64,000 nucleotides of DNA from positions 62,001 to 126,000 of the forward strand of contig CANSGN010000002.1 of NCBI GenBank assembly GCA_947646415.1, written 5' to 3'. This document shows positions 37,722 through 45,292 of this stretch, in pieces. Under the pieces are notes generated by a model that saw only the letters and a list, made by a program, of their open reading frames with translations, was not told the DNA's origin and did no database searches. A program made the position numbers and the translations under genes. Position 1 is the stretch's first letter. Every line of letters begins with the position of its first letter. This DNA is from an uncultured Clostridia bacterium (GTDB taxonomy: Bacteria; Bacillota; Clostridia; Christensenellales; UBA3700).

Positions 37722-38546
37722 TCAATTTTCTATTAATTGCTTATGGTCTTTTAAAAGTTCAGTGTATTGCTCAAAAATATCGTCAAAACAAAAGATTTTC
37801 AATTTGTTATGCACTTTATCAAATTGCCATTGTTTTACATTATAAATATGAAAGAAAGGCAACCATTTTATACCCTTGTTAAAGTGTTTAACAACGGTGT
37901 TTTGTTTAGGCATTCTTTGTTCGTTAAAACGTCCGTCTAAAATTAACATAGAGGTTTTACTGCGATATAGGGCAGATTGGTCGGGCATTTTAAACCATTT
38001 TGTATTTACTAAGTATCTGCACTTTTCGAATAATTCGTTTTTGATAGCAAGTTTGCGATTAAACAGCGTTACTCCTGCATTAAAATAATCTTTTGCTATC
38101 CAAAATTTGCCCATATAGTCAAGTGCAGAGGCAAACTCATATTCACTTATGTCAATATCGTACAAAAGGGATATGTCGTCGCATGCCATAATATCCGCGT
38201 CCAAATAAAGTATCTTGTCAGGCAAATCGATTTTGTCGATTAATAACCTTATAAGCGTATAAGGGGAGTAATCGTTATTGTGGTTTTTACCATAAAGTAA
38301 TTGCTTAAACATTATTGTGGTATCTATCAATTTTACTTGACTTTGAGCATTTGTTTGTTTAACTAAATTATCCAAAAAGTCTGCTTGTTCAGGGGTTATG
38401 CAACAAAAATTCGGTTTTATTTCAGTATAGTCCAAAGTTGTTAAATAAATAGTCAATGGGTTTTTATAGTGTTTTAAAATGGATAAAGTAGCAAGCACTA
38501 TCCCTTTAAAAATACTTTTATTGCCCGAAAACATTATGTTTACCAT
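37722..38546 (-). CDS. Glycosyltransferase family 8 protein
   Basis: This 274-residue retaining glycosyltransferase of family GT8 transfers hexose or galacturonate from a nucleotide sugar. Evidence is the N-terminal VNIMFSGNKSIFKGIVLATLSI, the metal-binding DxD in KILYLDADIMA, and FNAGVTLFNRK, typical of the family. The likely acceptor is a cell-surface glycan, because the neighbour upstream is a flippase-like membrane protein. The ATG at 38546 has AAGGAG at the right distance; the GTG two codons earlier is too close to it. Confidence 0.9.
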   Translation of the reverse strand: MVNIMFSGNKSIFKGIVLATLSILKHYKNPLTIYLTTLDYTEIKPNFCCITPEQADFLDNLVKQTNAQSQVKLIDTTIMFKQLLYGKNHNNDYSPYTLIRLLIDKIDLPDKILYLDADIMACDDISLLYDIDISEYEFASALDYMGKFWIAKDYFNAGVTLFNRKLAIKNELFEKCRYLVNTKWFKMPDQSALYRSKTSMLILDGRFNEQRMPKQNTVVKHFNKGIKWLPFFHIYNVKQWQFDKVHNKLKIFCFDDIFEQYTELLKDHKQLIEN

Positions 38547-38575
38547 ACTCACTCCTTAATTAAATAATTGTTATT

Positions 38576-39817
38576 TTAATCTTCTGTTTTAGTGTTTGTG
38601 TACTCGTCTTGAGATGCTGTGTTGTTTTCATTAGTTACAGCTTCAATTACGAAGCTAGGTGGCGTTTGTGTATTGTCACTATCTTGAGCGGTACTACCAC
38701 AAATATTTGAGCTATCATCATTAAGCAAATCTTCATGTATGGCAATTACTTTATGAGATTTTTCGTACTTTAATGTGCGTTTTTCTAAAATTAGATAATC
38801 TATAAAACTTATCAGCATTAATCCGTAATAGGTAAGTATACGCCATAATAGCATACCGCTTGCGCCTAAATCTTTAGTGATTCCGCTTGCAATAAATACG
38901 AATATCGATGTAAATGCAAATTCAATACCACCGCTACCACCGGGTGTAGGTATAAAAACGCAAGTTGTTATTGCAAATGAAGTACCGCAAATTACAAAAA
39001 ACAAATCGGTATAACTGCAATTTATGTTAAACGAACGCAATATATAAAATGTGATTGCATAATATACAAACATTGTAATTGCTCTTATAAAAAAGCAAAG
39101 CAGTGCGGCTCCTTTATGTTTCCATAACTCCTTAAAAGCGGATTGAGTATCCTCGCAGTATTTTTGAAAAGCGGGAACGGCAGGTTTGATAAACTTGGAT
39201 AAAAACTTGATTTTACCTAGCAAATTTAAAAGATAAACTAAGAAATTTGCTGTTTTTTTACTGCAAGCAAGCAAAATTATTATGCCAAAAGATAAAAAGT
39301 TCATGGTAAAACCGATTATTATCATTGGCAATAAATTGCCTACTGCCGTTATAAGTTGCGGATAAATTGCAATAGATAGTAATGCAAATAGGTTAGTAAC
39401 AGCCATGTGAATTATAAAATTCATCATCAATATTCCTGTAGAACTTGAGGCTTTAATACCTAATCTTGAGTAAGAGTAAACTTGAAATGGCTGTCCGCCT
39501 GTAGCAAACGGGGTAATACCGTTAAAAAAGTGCTCGGTATTTCCAATCAAAAAGGTATCTACCATACTGATATCGCATTTTTTTGCTTTTGTCAGTATGC
39601 ACGTAGTGATAGGGGAGAGTAAAAAGTATAAAACAGTCAAGCCTATTGCTGCAAATAAATATCCGATATGAATATTGGCAAAAGCCGCTTTAATAGCATT
39701 TATATCCGTTGTTAAAAAAATTATCAACAGCAAAATTAATATTGTGATTGCAAGTCCCAATATAATTTTGTTTAAAATACTTTTAAAGCTATACTTGTTT
39801 TTTTCTTTATTGCTCAT
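38576..39817 (-). CDS. Lysylphosphatidylglycerol synthase/UPF0104-type integral membrane protein
   Basis: This 413-residue membrane protein matches the TM-domain family of MprF and AglD-type flippases (UPF0104): GYLFAAIGLTVLYFLLSPI, the conserved NTEHFFNGITPFATGGQPFQVY, and FIPTPGGSGGIEFAF. No synthase domain is attached, so it is more likely a lipid or glycolipid flippase than a lysyl-transferase. The last 70 residues are polar. I choose the ATG at 39817 because a perfect promoter ends 6 bases before it; an upstream in-frame ATG at 39874 lies before that promoter. Confidence 0.85.
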   Translation of the reverse strand: MSNKEKNKYSFKSILNKIILGLAITILILLLIIFLTTDINAIKAAFANIHIGYLFAAIGLTVLYFLLSPITTCILTKAKKCDISMVDTFLIGNTEHFFNGITPFATGGQPFQVYSYSRLGIKASSSTGILMMNFIIHMAVTNLFALLSIAIYPQLITAVGNLLPMIIIGFTMNFLSFGIIILLACSKKTANFLVYLLNLLGKIKFLSKFIKPAVPAFQKYCEDTQSAFKELWKHKGAALLCFFIRAITMFVYYAITFYILRSFNINCSYTDLFFVICGTSFAITTCVFIPTPGGSGGIEFAFTSIFVFIASGITKDLGASGMLLWRILTYYGLMLISFIDYLILEKRTLKYEKSHKVIAIHEDLLNDDSSNICGSTAQDSDNTQTPPSFVIEAVTNENNTASQDEYTNTKTED

Positions 39818-39823
39818 AGAAAA

Positions 39824-39852
39824 ATTATACCATAAATATATAATAGTGTCAA
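39824..39852 (-). promoter_or_regulatory. Consensus promoter giving a leaderless mRNA
   Basis: On the minus strand TTGACA (39847-39852), 17 bases, TATAAT (39824-39829). Six bases then separate the -10 box from the ATG at 39817, so transcription begins at the start codon. No Shine-Dalgarno is present. Confidence 0.75.
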
Positions 39853-39877
39853 CATTATGCCCTTTTTGCGGCAAACT

Positions 39878-39902
39878 AAAAGCGGGTTTTTAAAACCCGC
39901 TT
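39878..39902 (-). terminator. Terminator of trpB
   Basis: AAGCGGGTTTT pairs with AAAACCCGCTT. On the minus strand it is followed by a short T run. Confidence 0.7.
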
Positions 39903-39918
39903 AAATTGTTGTATTTTA

Positions 39919-41145
39919 TTATTTATTTTCCCTTGTGCCGTAATGCTCAATAACATATTCCAAATCTTTATCGCCTCTGCCTGATAGGTTTACAAGTATG
40001 CTACCTTTTTCCGTTTGTTTTGCAAGTTTGATTGCATAAGCAACAGCGTGGCTTGACTCTATTGCAGGAATAATACCTTCTAATCTTGATAGCTCAAAAA
40101 AGGCATCAATAGCTTCATTATCGTCACAAGTACCATATTTAATTCTTCCAATATCTTTTAAAAATGCGTGTTCCGGACCACTTGAAGGGTAGTCAAGTCC
40201 GCTTGCAACCGAATAAACAGGGGCAGGCTCGCCATTTTCGTCTTTTAACATAATGCTGTTAAATCCGTGCATTACACCTTCTTCGCCGTAAGTCAAACTT
40301 GCTGCATGGTCGCCCAATTTAGTTCCGCGTCCCAATGGCTCAACACCATAAATGTCAACAGGGTCATTTAAAAATGCTGTAAACATACCTATTGAATTGC
40401 TTCCGCCGCCTACACATGCAACAACATTATCAGGCAATTCGCCTGTCATTTGCAAAAATTGCTCTCTTGCTTCAATGCCTACAACGCTTTGGAAATCGCG
40501 TACCATAGTAGGGAACGGATGAGGTCCCAAGGCAGAGCCTATGCAATATATGCAATCTTTATATTCCTTACTATATGCGGCAAATGCGGCATCAACAGCT
40601 TCTTTTAGTGTTTGCAAACCATCTGTAACTTCCACAACTCTTGCACCCAAAATTTTCATTCTTGCAACATTAGGTGCTTGCTTTTTAATGTCCACCGCAC
40701 CCATGTAAATATCACATTCCAAACCGAAATATGCCGCAGCTGTTGCAAGTGCAACACCATGTTGTCCTGCACCTGTTTCGGCGATAATCTTCTTTTTGCC
40801 CATATATTTTGCAAGAAGGGCTTCGCCCATACAGTGATTAAGTTTGTGCGCACCGCTGTGATTCAAATCCTCACGCTTAACATATATTTGAACATTGCCG
40901 TATTTGTTTGATAGTCTTTCGCAGTGTGAGATAGGTGTTGGTCTGCCTTGAAATTCTCTGCGAATCCTTCTAAGTTCATTTATAAATTTGGATGATTTGC
41001 AAATTGTAAAATACGCATCCGTAATCTCTTGCATTGCTTGCTTTAGTTCCGGCGTCAAATAAGCACCGCCATATTTGCCAAAATATCCTGCTTCATTAGG
41101 GTACTCTCTGTGATATGTATCAAAATCTATTCCGTTAAATTTCAT
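39919..41145 (-). CDS. trpB: Tryptophan synthase beta chain
   Basis: This 408-residue PLP enzyme condenses indole with serine to tryptophan. Motifs are [31 protein letters not shown] (Lys binding PLP), [23 protein letters not shown] (phosphate loop) and the C-terminal SGRGDKD. It matches the TrpB1 type. It stands alone: trpA and other trp genes are not adjacent, so it may use free indole or a distant TrpA. A leader of about 275 bases with attenuator-like features precedes it. GAGG lies upstream of the ATG. Confidence 0.96.
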   Translation of the reverse strand: MKFNGIDFDTYHREYPNEAGYFGKYGGAYLTPELKQAMQEITDAYFTICKSSKFINELRRIRREFQGRPTPISHCERLSNKYGNVQIYVKREDLNHSGAHKLNHCMGEALLAKYMGKKKIIAETGAGQHGVALATAAAYFGLECDIYMGAVDIKKQAPNVARMKILGARVVEVTDGLQTLKEAVDAAFAAYSKEYKDCIYCIGSALGPHPFPTMVRDFQSVVGIEAREQFLQMTGELPDNVVACVGGGSNSIGMFTAFLNDPVDIYGVEPLGRGTKLGDHAASLTYGEEGVMHGFNSIMLKDENGEPAPVYSVASGLDYPSSGPEHAFLKDIGRIKYGTCDDNEAIDAFFELSRLEGIIPAIESSHAVAYAIKLAKQTEKGSILVNLSGRGDKDLEYVIEHYGTRENK

Positions 41146-41241
41146 TTTTATTACCTCGTATTTTATATTTATTTTGGATAAAATATTATCCTTAAATTTG
41201 TACTAATTATTGTTTTATCATATATTTTGCTTTAAAACCAA

Positions 41242-41257
41242 TCAAAAATCGGTATTA
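41242..41257 (+). repeat. Interspersed 16-mer TCAAAAATCGGTATTA
   Basis: This is the second exact copy, in the trpB leader, on the plus strand (antisense to the trpB transcript). Confidence 0.6.
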
Positions 41258-41272
41258 TTTATGTTTTGCAAC

Positions 41273-41309
41273 AAAAAAACGCATAATACCATTTGCTAAG
41301 TATTTGCGT
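41273..41309 (-). terminator. Intrinsic terminator inside the trpB leader
   Basis: On the minus strand ACGCAAATAC pairs with GTATTATGCGT (one bulged A) around a 10-base loop, followed by seven T. It lies upstream of trpB, so it can act as an attenuator. Its 5' arm begins at the stop codon of a 13-codon leader frame. Confidence 0.75.
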
Positions 41310-41350
41310 TAATACATACGATGTCGCCATCGTTTGGATAAAATTTCCAT
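41309..41350 (-). CDS. Possible trpB leader peptide
   Basis: A 13-codon frame, MEILSKRWRHRMY, follows GAGGAG at a suitable distance in the trpB leader. It contains one Trp codon, inside a CGATG-GCGA-CATCG hairpin, and stops at the base of the attenuator terminator. A single Trp is weak for classical attenuation, so translation may serve another purpose or be accidental. Confidence 0.35.
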   Translation of the reverse strand: MEILSKRWRHRMY

Positions 41351-41360
41351 AAATATAAAT

Positions 41361-41388
41361 CTCCTCTAATCTAAACTTTTCTAAACTA
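41361..41388 (-). promoter_or_regulatory. Tandem (T/G/A)AG triplets in the trpB leader
   Basis: On the minus strand, six triplets TAG, TAG, AAG, TAG, TAG, GAG occur in exact 5-base register, ending in the leader-peptide ribosome site. TRAP in Bacillus binds (G/U)AG triplets spaced by 2-3 bases. Here five fit the rule, fewer than the usual 9-11. Confidence 0.35.
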
Positions 41389-41426
41389 TCCACAATATCT
41401 CTTGTATTGTGCGATTTTATGATTTT

Positions 41427-41455
41427 ATTATAACTGCAATAAATTGATATGTCAA
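41427..41455 (-). promoter_or_regulatory. Promoter of trpB
   Basis: On the minus strand TTGACA (41450-41455), 17 bases, TATAAT (41427-41432). It is a full consensus match. The transcript starts near 41420. Confidence 0.8.
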
Positions 41456-41488
41456 TATATTTTATGCAATTTTTATAAAAAGTTGCTT

Positions 41489-41995
41489 TTATAGGCAAAA
41501 ATCCTTTATAATAGTTTGTCCTCTGTGTAGGGCACTTGTTCCCGAGCGGGCAAGTTCTATGATTTCGTAAGGGCGAAGTACATCGATAAAAGCATCGATT
41601 TTGCGAGGGTTACCCGTAAGCTCCAAAACCATCGCATTTTGACTTAAATCGATAGTTTTTGCTTTAAATATAGATGATATTTCTATAATTTCCGAGCGTT
41701 TTTCTGCACTTACTTCCAATTTAATCAAAAGTAACTCTCGCAAAATGGAATCATTTTCCTCAAGTTCGGTAACTCCGTTTACTTCTATTTGCTTTAGCAG
41801 TTGATGTTTTAGGGCAGTGATTTGCTTTTCGTCTCCAAACAATGATATTGTCATTCTGGATAAATTTTCGTCTTCCGTTTTGCAAACGGAAAGACTTTCG
41901 ATATTGTAACCACGTCTGGAGATAAGCCCAGATATACGTGTCAAAACACCCGCATTGTTTGAAACCAACATAGATATATAATGTAATTTATTCAT
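41489..41995 (-). CDS. ilvN: Acetolactate synthase small (regulatory) subunit
   Basis: This 168-residue regulatory subunit has an N-terminal ACT domain (ISMLVSNNAGVLTRISGLISRRGYNIESLSV) and the C-terminal ALS small-subunit part (ELLLIKLEVSAEKRSEI, AMVLELTGNPRKIDAFI, GIIELARSG-like EIIELARSG). It normally binds the large subunit IlvB and confers valine feedback inhibition. No large subunit is nearby, so its partner must be encoded elsewhere. GAGG precedes the start. It lies downstream of the dnaI-like gene by 80 bases. Confidence 0.94.
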   Translation of the reverse strand: MNKLHYISMLVSNNAGVLTRISGLISRRGYNIESLSVCKTEDENLSRMTISLFGDEKQITALKHQLLKQIEVNGVTELEENDSILRELLLIKLEVSAEKRSEIIEISSIFKAKTIDLSQNAMVLELTGNPRKIDAFIDVLRPYEIIELARSGTSALHRGQTIIKDFCL

Positions 41996-42075
41996 ATAAA
42001 CCTCGTATGCTATTAAATGTTAAAAATAATAATGAATTATACTTTTATAGTGTTACTACTAATATTTTTAACTTA

Positions 42076-43002
42076 TTAGTTTTTATTGATATGTCTTAAA
42101 TCATCCCCATCCAAATACAAAACCTTTGTGTTGTTTTGATTTGTAAGTCTTGAAAAAACTCTGTCCCCGTATTTGTCCTGTATTTCGTTAAAAGTCAAGT
42201 TTGTCGCGATTATATTGTGTTTATTTACTCGTTCGGATAAAAGCACAGTCAAATATTCGATTGTAACGTTTTTTATAAGCGGCTCTATTCCTAAATCGTC
42301 GATTATAAGTACATCCGCATTAATCAAGTTATTTAATATATGCTCGCGTTCTTTTATATTGGTTGTGTGATATTTTAAAAATAACGAATTTAAGTGAAAT
42401 GCCGTAAGATATATGCAATCAATTCCTTTATCCAGAAGCTCGTTTAAAGTAGCACTTAGCAAACAACTTTTACCCACACCAACTTTACCGCACAACATAA
42501 TGTTTTTATATTTATTGACAGGAAAGTCATTGCAATAGCTTTGCATGGAGGAGTAAAGTTTGGATAAATTAGTAGATTGCAAGCAATTAATATTTGCGAT
42601 TTTATTGTCTTTAAAAGTAAAAGTCGGCAATGCGTTTACGCCTGACTTATTCCTTAAAACTTGCTTGTAAACTGTCATTAAACAGTCACAGTATTTGTCA
42701 TTTAATATACCGCTATCTTTGCATTTAGGGCAGTAGTAAAAATCGGTTTCTCCTAAAAATTCCTTTTCCAATGCTTGTAATTTTTTGTTTAATAGGATGT
42801 CCTTTTCCTCAAACTCCGCATAGTTGTTATCAGTTGCCAAAGCCCTGCTTAATTGCAAAGTGTTCAATTTAATTTGCTTTATCAAATCGGAATATTGTTG
42901 ATTTTGCATTAGCTTTTGCTTAGCATTTTCTATTTTTTCAAGAGAGTGAGTTTTTCTTTCTTCAAGAATTTTTTTTGCTTCGTTTAATGCTTTTATATCC
43001 AT
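42076..43002 (-). CDS. DnaI/DnaC-like helicase loader ATPase
   Basis: This 308-residue AAA+ ATPase resembles the DnaI/DnaC helicase loader. The N-terminal half has a helical stretch, then a zinc-binding CPKC...CDC segment (FYYCPKCKDSGILNDKYCDC). Walker A is CGKVGVGKS, Walker B is DVLIIDDLGIEPLIKN, and SNLTF-like TNLTFNEI is the sensor region. It would load the replicative helicase with the DnaD-like protein encoded just upstream, whose stop lies only 3 bases before this ATG. There is no separate ribosome site, so translational coupling is likely. Confidence 0.9.
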   Translation of the reverse strand: MDIKALNEAKKILEERKTHSLEKIENAKQKLMQNQQYSDLIKQIKLNTLQLSRALATDNNYAEFEEKDILLNKKLQALEKEFLGETDFYYCPKCKDSGILNDKYCDCLMTVYKQVLRNKSGVNALPTFTFKDNKIANINCLQSTNLSKLYSSMQSYCNDFPVNKYKNIMLCGKVGVGKSCLLSATLNELLDKGIDCIYLTAFHLNSLFLKYHTTNIKEREHILNNLINADVLIIDDLGIEPLIKNVTIEYLTVLLSERVNKHNIIATNLTFNEIQDKYGDRVFSRLTNQNNTKVLYLDGDDLRHINKN

Positions 43003-43005
43003 AAA

Positions 43006-44463
43006 TCAAAAGTCAAAATTTGACTCGTCCTCCTTGTTAAATAGGTTGTCCAATTCTTCTTTAGAGTAAATGTGTTTATCGCTAATTATTTGTGAATTAT
43101 TGGAATTAGTAGCGATTTTCGACGGAATATTTGTAATTTTTTGGCAGTCTTCCACACTTTTTACATTGTTTTGCTTGTAATTTGCTAATAGACTGTTTAT
43201 GTATGCAAAACTAAAAGATTTGCCAACGCCGCACTTAGCTGCGTAAAAAATAATTTCGTCGCTCATACCCCAAATATCCGACCAAGTGTTGTAATAGTCG
43301 CGGTCGGTATTTGTGACCATCCTTGAAGTTCCCAAAGTATGTAGTATATTTTTAATTTTATCGTCCGTTTGTTTTTGTGCCTCAAAATAGCTTTGCAAAC
43401 TGTTTGAGGAAATTATGCCTTTGGAATACAATTCCGTAATTACGCCGTTCATATATTCCAAACTTTTGAAATTCCTTTTTAAACAAAATGTTGCAATCAT
43501 TTTAAGTCCGTTTGCATCATATCCTTTGTTAAGCCATTCGGTTATGTATTGCTCAACGACAGTATCTATATTTTCGTAGTATACACCCAATGCTTTGTTT
43601 ATGTTAATTGCAAGATTACGTGTATATTCGATATATTCGCTTTGTTTTTGAATATCTGCAAGAGTAAACAAGCCTAGTTTGTAAAAATTGTCAAGTATGC
43701 TGTCAAGTTTTTTTATGCCGCCTCTTTTTTTGCAAAGTTTGGCAGCGTAAAGTATACTTTCCAAATCATAGCCCCAAGAGGTAGTCCACTTAATATAGTA
43801 TTGTTTATCTTCAAAATCGGGGGTGGTTTTAAGCCCCAATGCAAGAAATACTTGACGCATAACTTCCGTTTGAGCTTCCATTTCCTTAAGTTTTTCTTCC
43901 ACTTGTTCCACGCTTTTAACGCCCTCGTTTGCCCAAGCTTTCGCAACTGTCAAAATGTAGTTGGTGTGAATATTTTGCCCTTTTGTATCTACGCAGTATT
44001 TTGCGATTAACAGCAAACCATCGGTGGAAATTTTGTAGTCTTCCACAACTTCGATATATTTTAGCAGTTCGTTTGGGGTAAGAGCACGGGATAAAATCAT
44101 ATTTTCTATTTGACTTACAAAATCTTGATATTTATCCGCATTGTATTTACGTGGTTTTTGAGTTATAGTTTTAAGAGGAAGATATTCAAATTCCAAAGGA
44201 TTTTCCTTTGTTATCCTAATTGCGCCAACTTGTTCCCAATATCTCAAGCTGTCTACAATTTGCTTGCGCTCAACCCCAAGTGCAAGGCAAGCAGAATCTA
44301 GTGAGTTGTTATTTGCTATTTTATCCGCACATTGAACAAGACCGTATAAGTAAACTTTTACGGCGATTTCGTCTGCATTAGGCATAAAATCGGTTATAAA
44401 CATATTGTCTATAATTGTGCTGTTGTTTATCAAAGCATCTCTGCTAAGTGAAGAAAATGGCAT
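43006..44463 (-). CDS. DnaD/DnaB-like replication initiation protein
   Basis: This 485-residue protein has an N-terminal winged-helix-like part (AVKVYLYGLVQCADK...ACLALGVERKQIVDSLRYWEQVGAI) and two DnaD-type domains, near 200-275 and 370-440. Each carries the YYxxWxxxWGxxxExIxYAA pattern (KQYYIKWTTSWGYDLESI and DRDYYNTWSDIWGMSDEI). Such proteins act with DnaA and DnaI at the origin in Firmicutes. GGAG precedes the start. The gene opens a minus-strand operon with the loader. Confidence 0.9.
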   Translation of the reverse strand: MPFSSLSRDALINNSTIIDNMFITDFMPNADEIAVKVYLYGLVQCADKIANNNSLDSACLALGVERKQIVDSLRYWEQVGAIRITKENPLEFEYLPLKTITQKPRKYNADKYQDFVSQIENMILSRALTPNELLKYIEVVEDYKISTDGLLLIAKYCVDTKGQNIHTNYILTVAKAWANEGVKSVEQVEEKLKEMEAQTEVMRQVFLALGLKTTPDFEDKQYYIKWTTSWGYDLESILYAAKLCKKRGGIKKLDSILDNFYKLGLFTLADIQKQSEYIEYTRNLAININKALGVYYENIDTVVEQYITEWLNKGYDANGLKMIATFCLKRNFKSLEYMNGVITELYSKGIISSNSLQSYFEAQKQTDDKIKNILHTLGTSRMVTNTDRDYYNTWSDIWGMSDEIIFYAAKCGVGKSFSFAYINSLLANYKQNNVKSVEDCQKITNIPSKIATNSNNSQIISDKHIYSKEELDNLFNKEDESNFDF

Positions 44464-44649
44464 ATAATCACTCTCCGTATATCAAAGTCGGATTTTTCGT
44501 CAAAACAGTCGGTTTTTCAGTAAAAATCAGGCTATTAATCAAAATATTGTCTTGACAACTAAATTTTTATGTTGTATAATATTTTTGTTTAAATATTTAT
44601 TTATATAGCGTTTAAAATCGTCAAAATCGCAAAAAGTAATATTAAGCGG

Positions 44650-44699
44650 TAAAGACAATTTGTAAAGACGAAATGTAAAGACAAATTGTAAATACATTG
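44650..44699. repeat. Tandem 13-bp repeats between dnaD-like and lipoprotein genes
   Basis: Three consecutive 13-mers, TAAAGACAATTTG (44650), TAAAGACGAAATG (44663) and TAAAGACAAATTG (44676), then a partial fourth, TAAATACATTG (44689). They occupy the divergent intergenic region (44464-44761), which otherwise shows no clear promoter. Regularly spaced AT-rich direct repeats could bind a regulator or an initiator such as DnaA or DnaD; no DnaA consensus box was seen. Confidence 0.7.
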
Positions 44700-44761
44700 T
44701 AGCATAAAATATCGCATTTGAAAAGTGTTTTTATTTATTTTGCTTATGGAGAGTAGTAATT

Positions 44762-45241
44762 ATGAAAAAAATAGCAATTCCTATTACAATATTAATGGTT
44801 GTTTTATTGTTTTGTTTGACAGGTTGTAATACAAATTTTAAATTTAAAGATTTGGCATTGTCCTCAGATAATGTCACTGCGATAACTGTAAACTATGGTT
44901 TGGATAATAAGGAAACTTCTAAAACCGAAAAGATAGACAAAATTGTAGAAGAACTTAACAATTTGGATATTGAAAAATGCAGTGATAAAATTGCGGATAA
45001 TGTTTTTAATGACAGTGTAGTGGGTAAGGTTACTATGCAAGTTAAGGACGGCAAAGGTAAAATCGGCACATTTGAAATGATTTTTGTGGAAACTGTTGTT
45101 AACGGCGAAAGAGTAAGTTTGGTAAAGTGCGATACTTTGGACGGCTTTAAAATCAAAAAACTTACAAAAGGCATTTATAAAATGTCTAGTTTGACGGATA
45201 CAAATGCGTTGCTTATAAAATTGTTTGCAAACTGTATTTAA
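44762..45241 (+). CDS. Small lipoprotein of unknown function
   Basis: This 159-residue protein has a signal peptide ending in the lipobox LTGC (Cys22), so it is lipid-anchored outside the membrane. The mature part is small and mixed alpha/beta, with no motif I recognise. The ATG follows GGAGAGTAGTAATT. It lies 51 bases before a larger lipoprotein gene and is probably co-transcribed with it. Confidence 0.8.
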   Translation: MKKIAIPITILMVVLLFCLTGCNTNFKFKDLALSSDNVTAITVNYGLDNKETSKTEKIDKIVEELNNLDIEKCSDKIADNVFNDSVVGKVTMQVKDGKGKIGTFEMIFVETVVNGERVSLVKCDTLDGFKIKKLTKGIYKMSSLTDTNALLIKLFANCI

Positions 45242-45292
45242 TAAGGTGTAAAAAAGCAAAGTTTAAATTTTGCTTTAAAAATAGGAGAAAAT

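Noticed and set aside
41146-41420. T-box riboswitch before trpB
   Set aside because: The conserved T-box sequence (AGGGTGGTACCGCG type) is absent from the leader on the minus strand.
41259-41498. 79-codon frame overlapping the trpB leader and the end of ilvN
   Set aside because: It spans the promoter and terminator of the trpB leader, has no ribosome site and no recognisable protein features.
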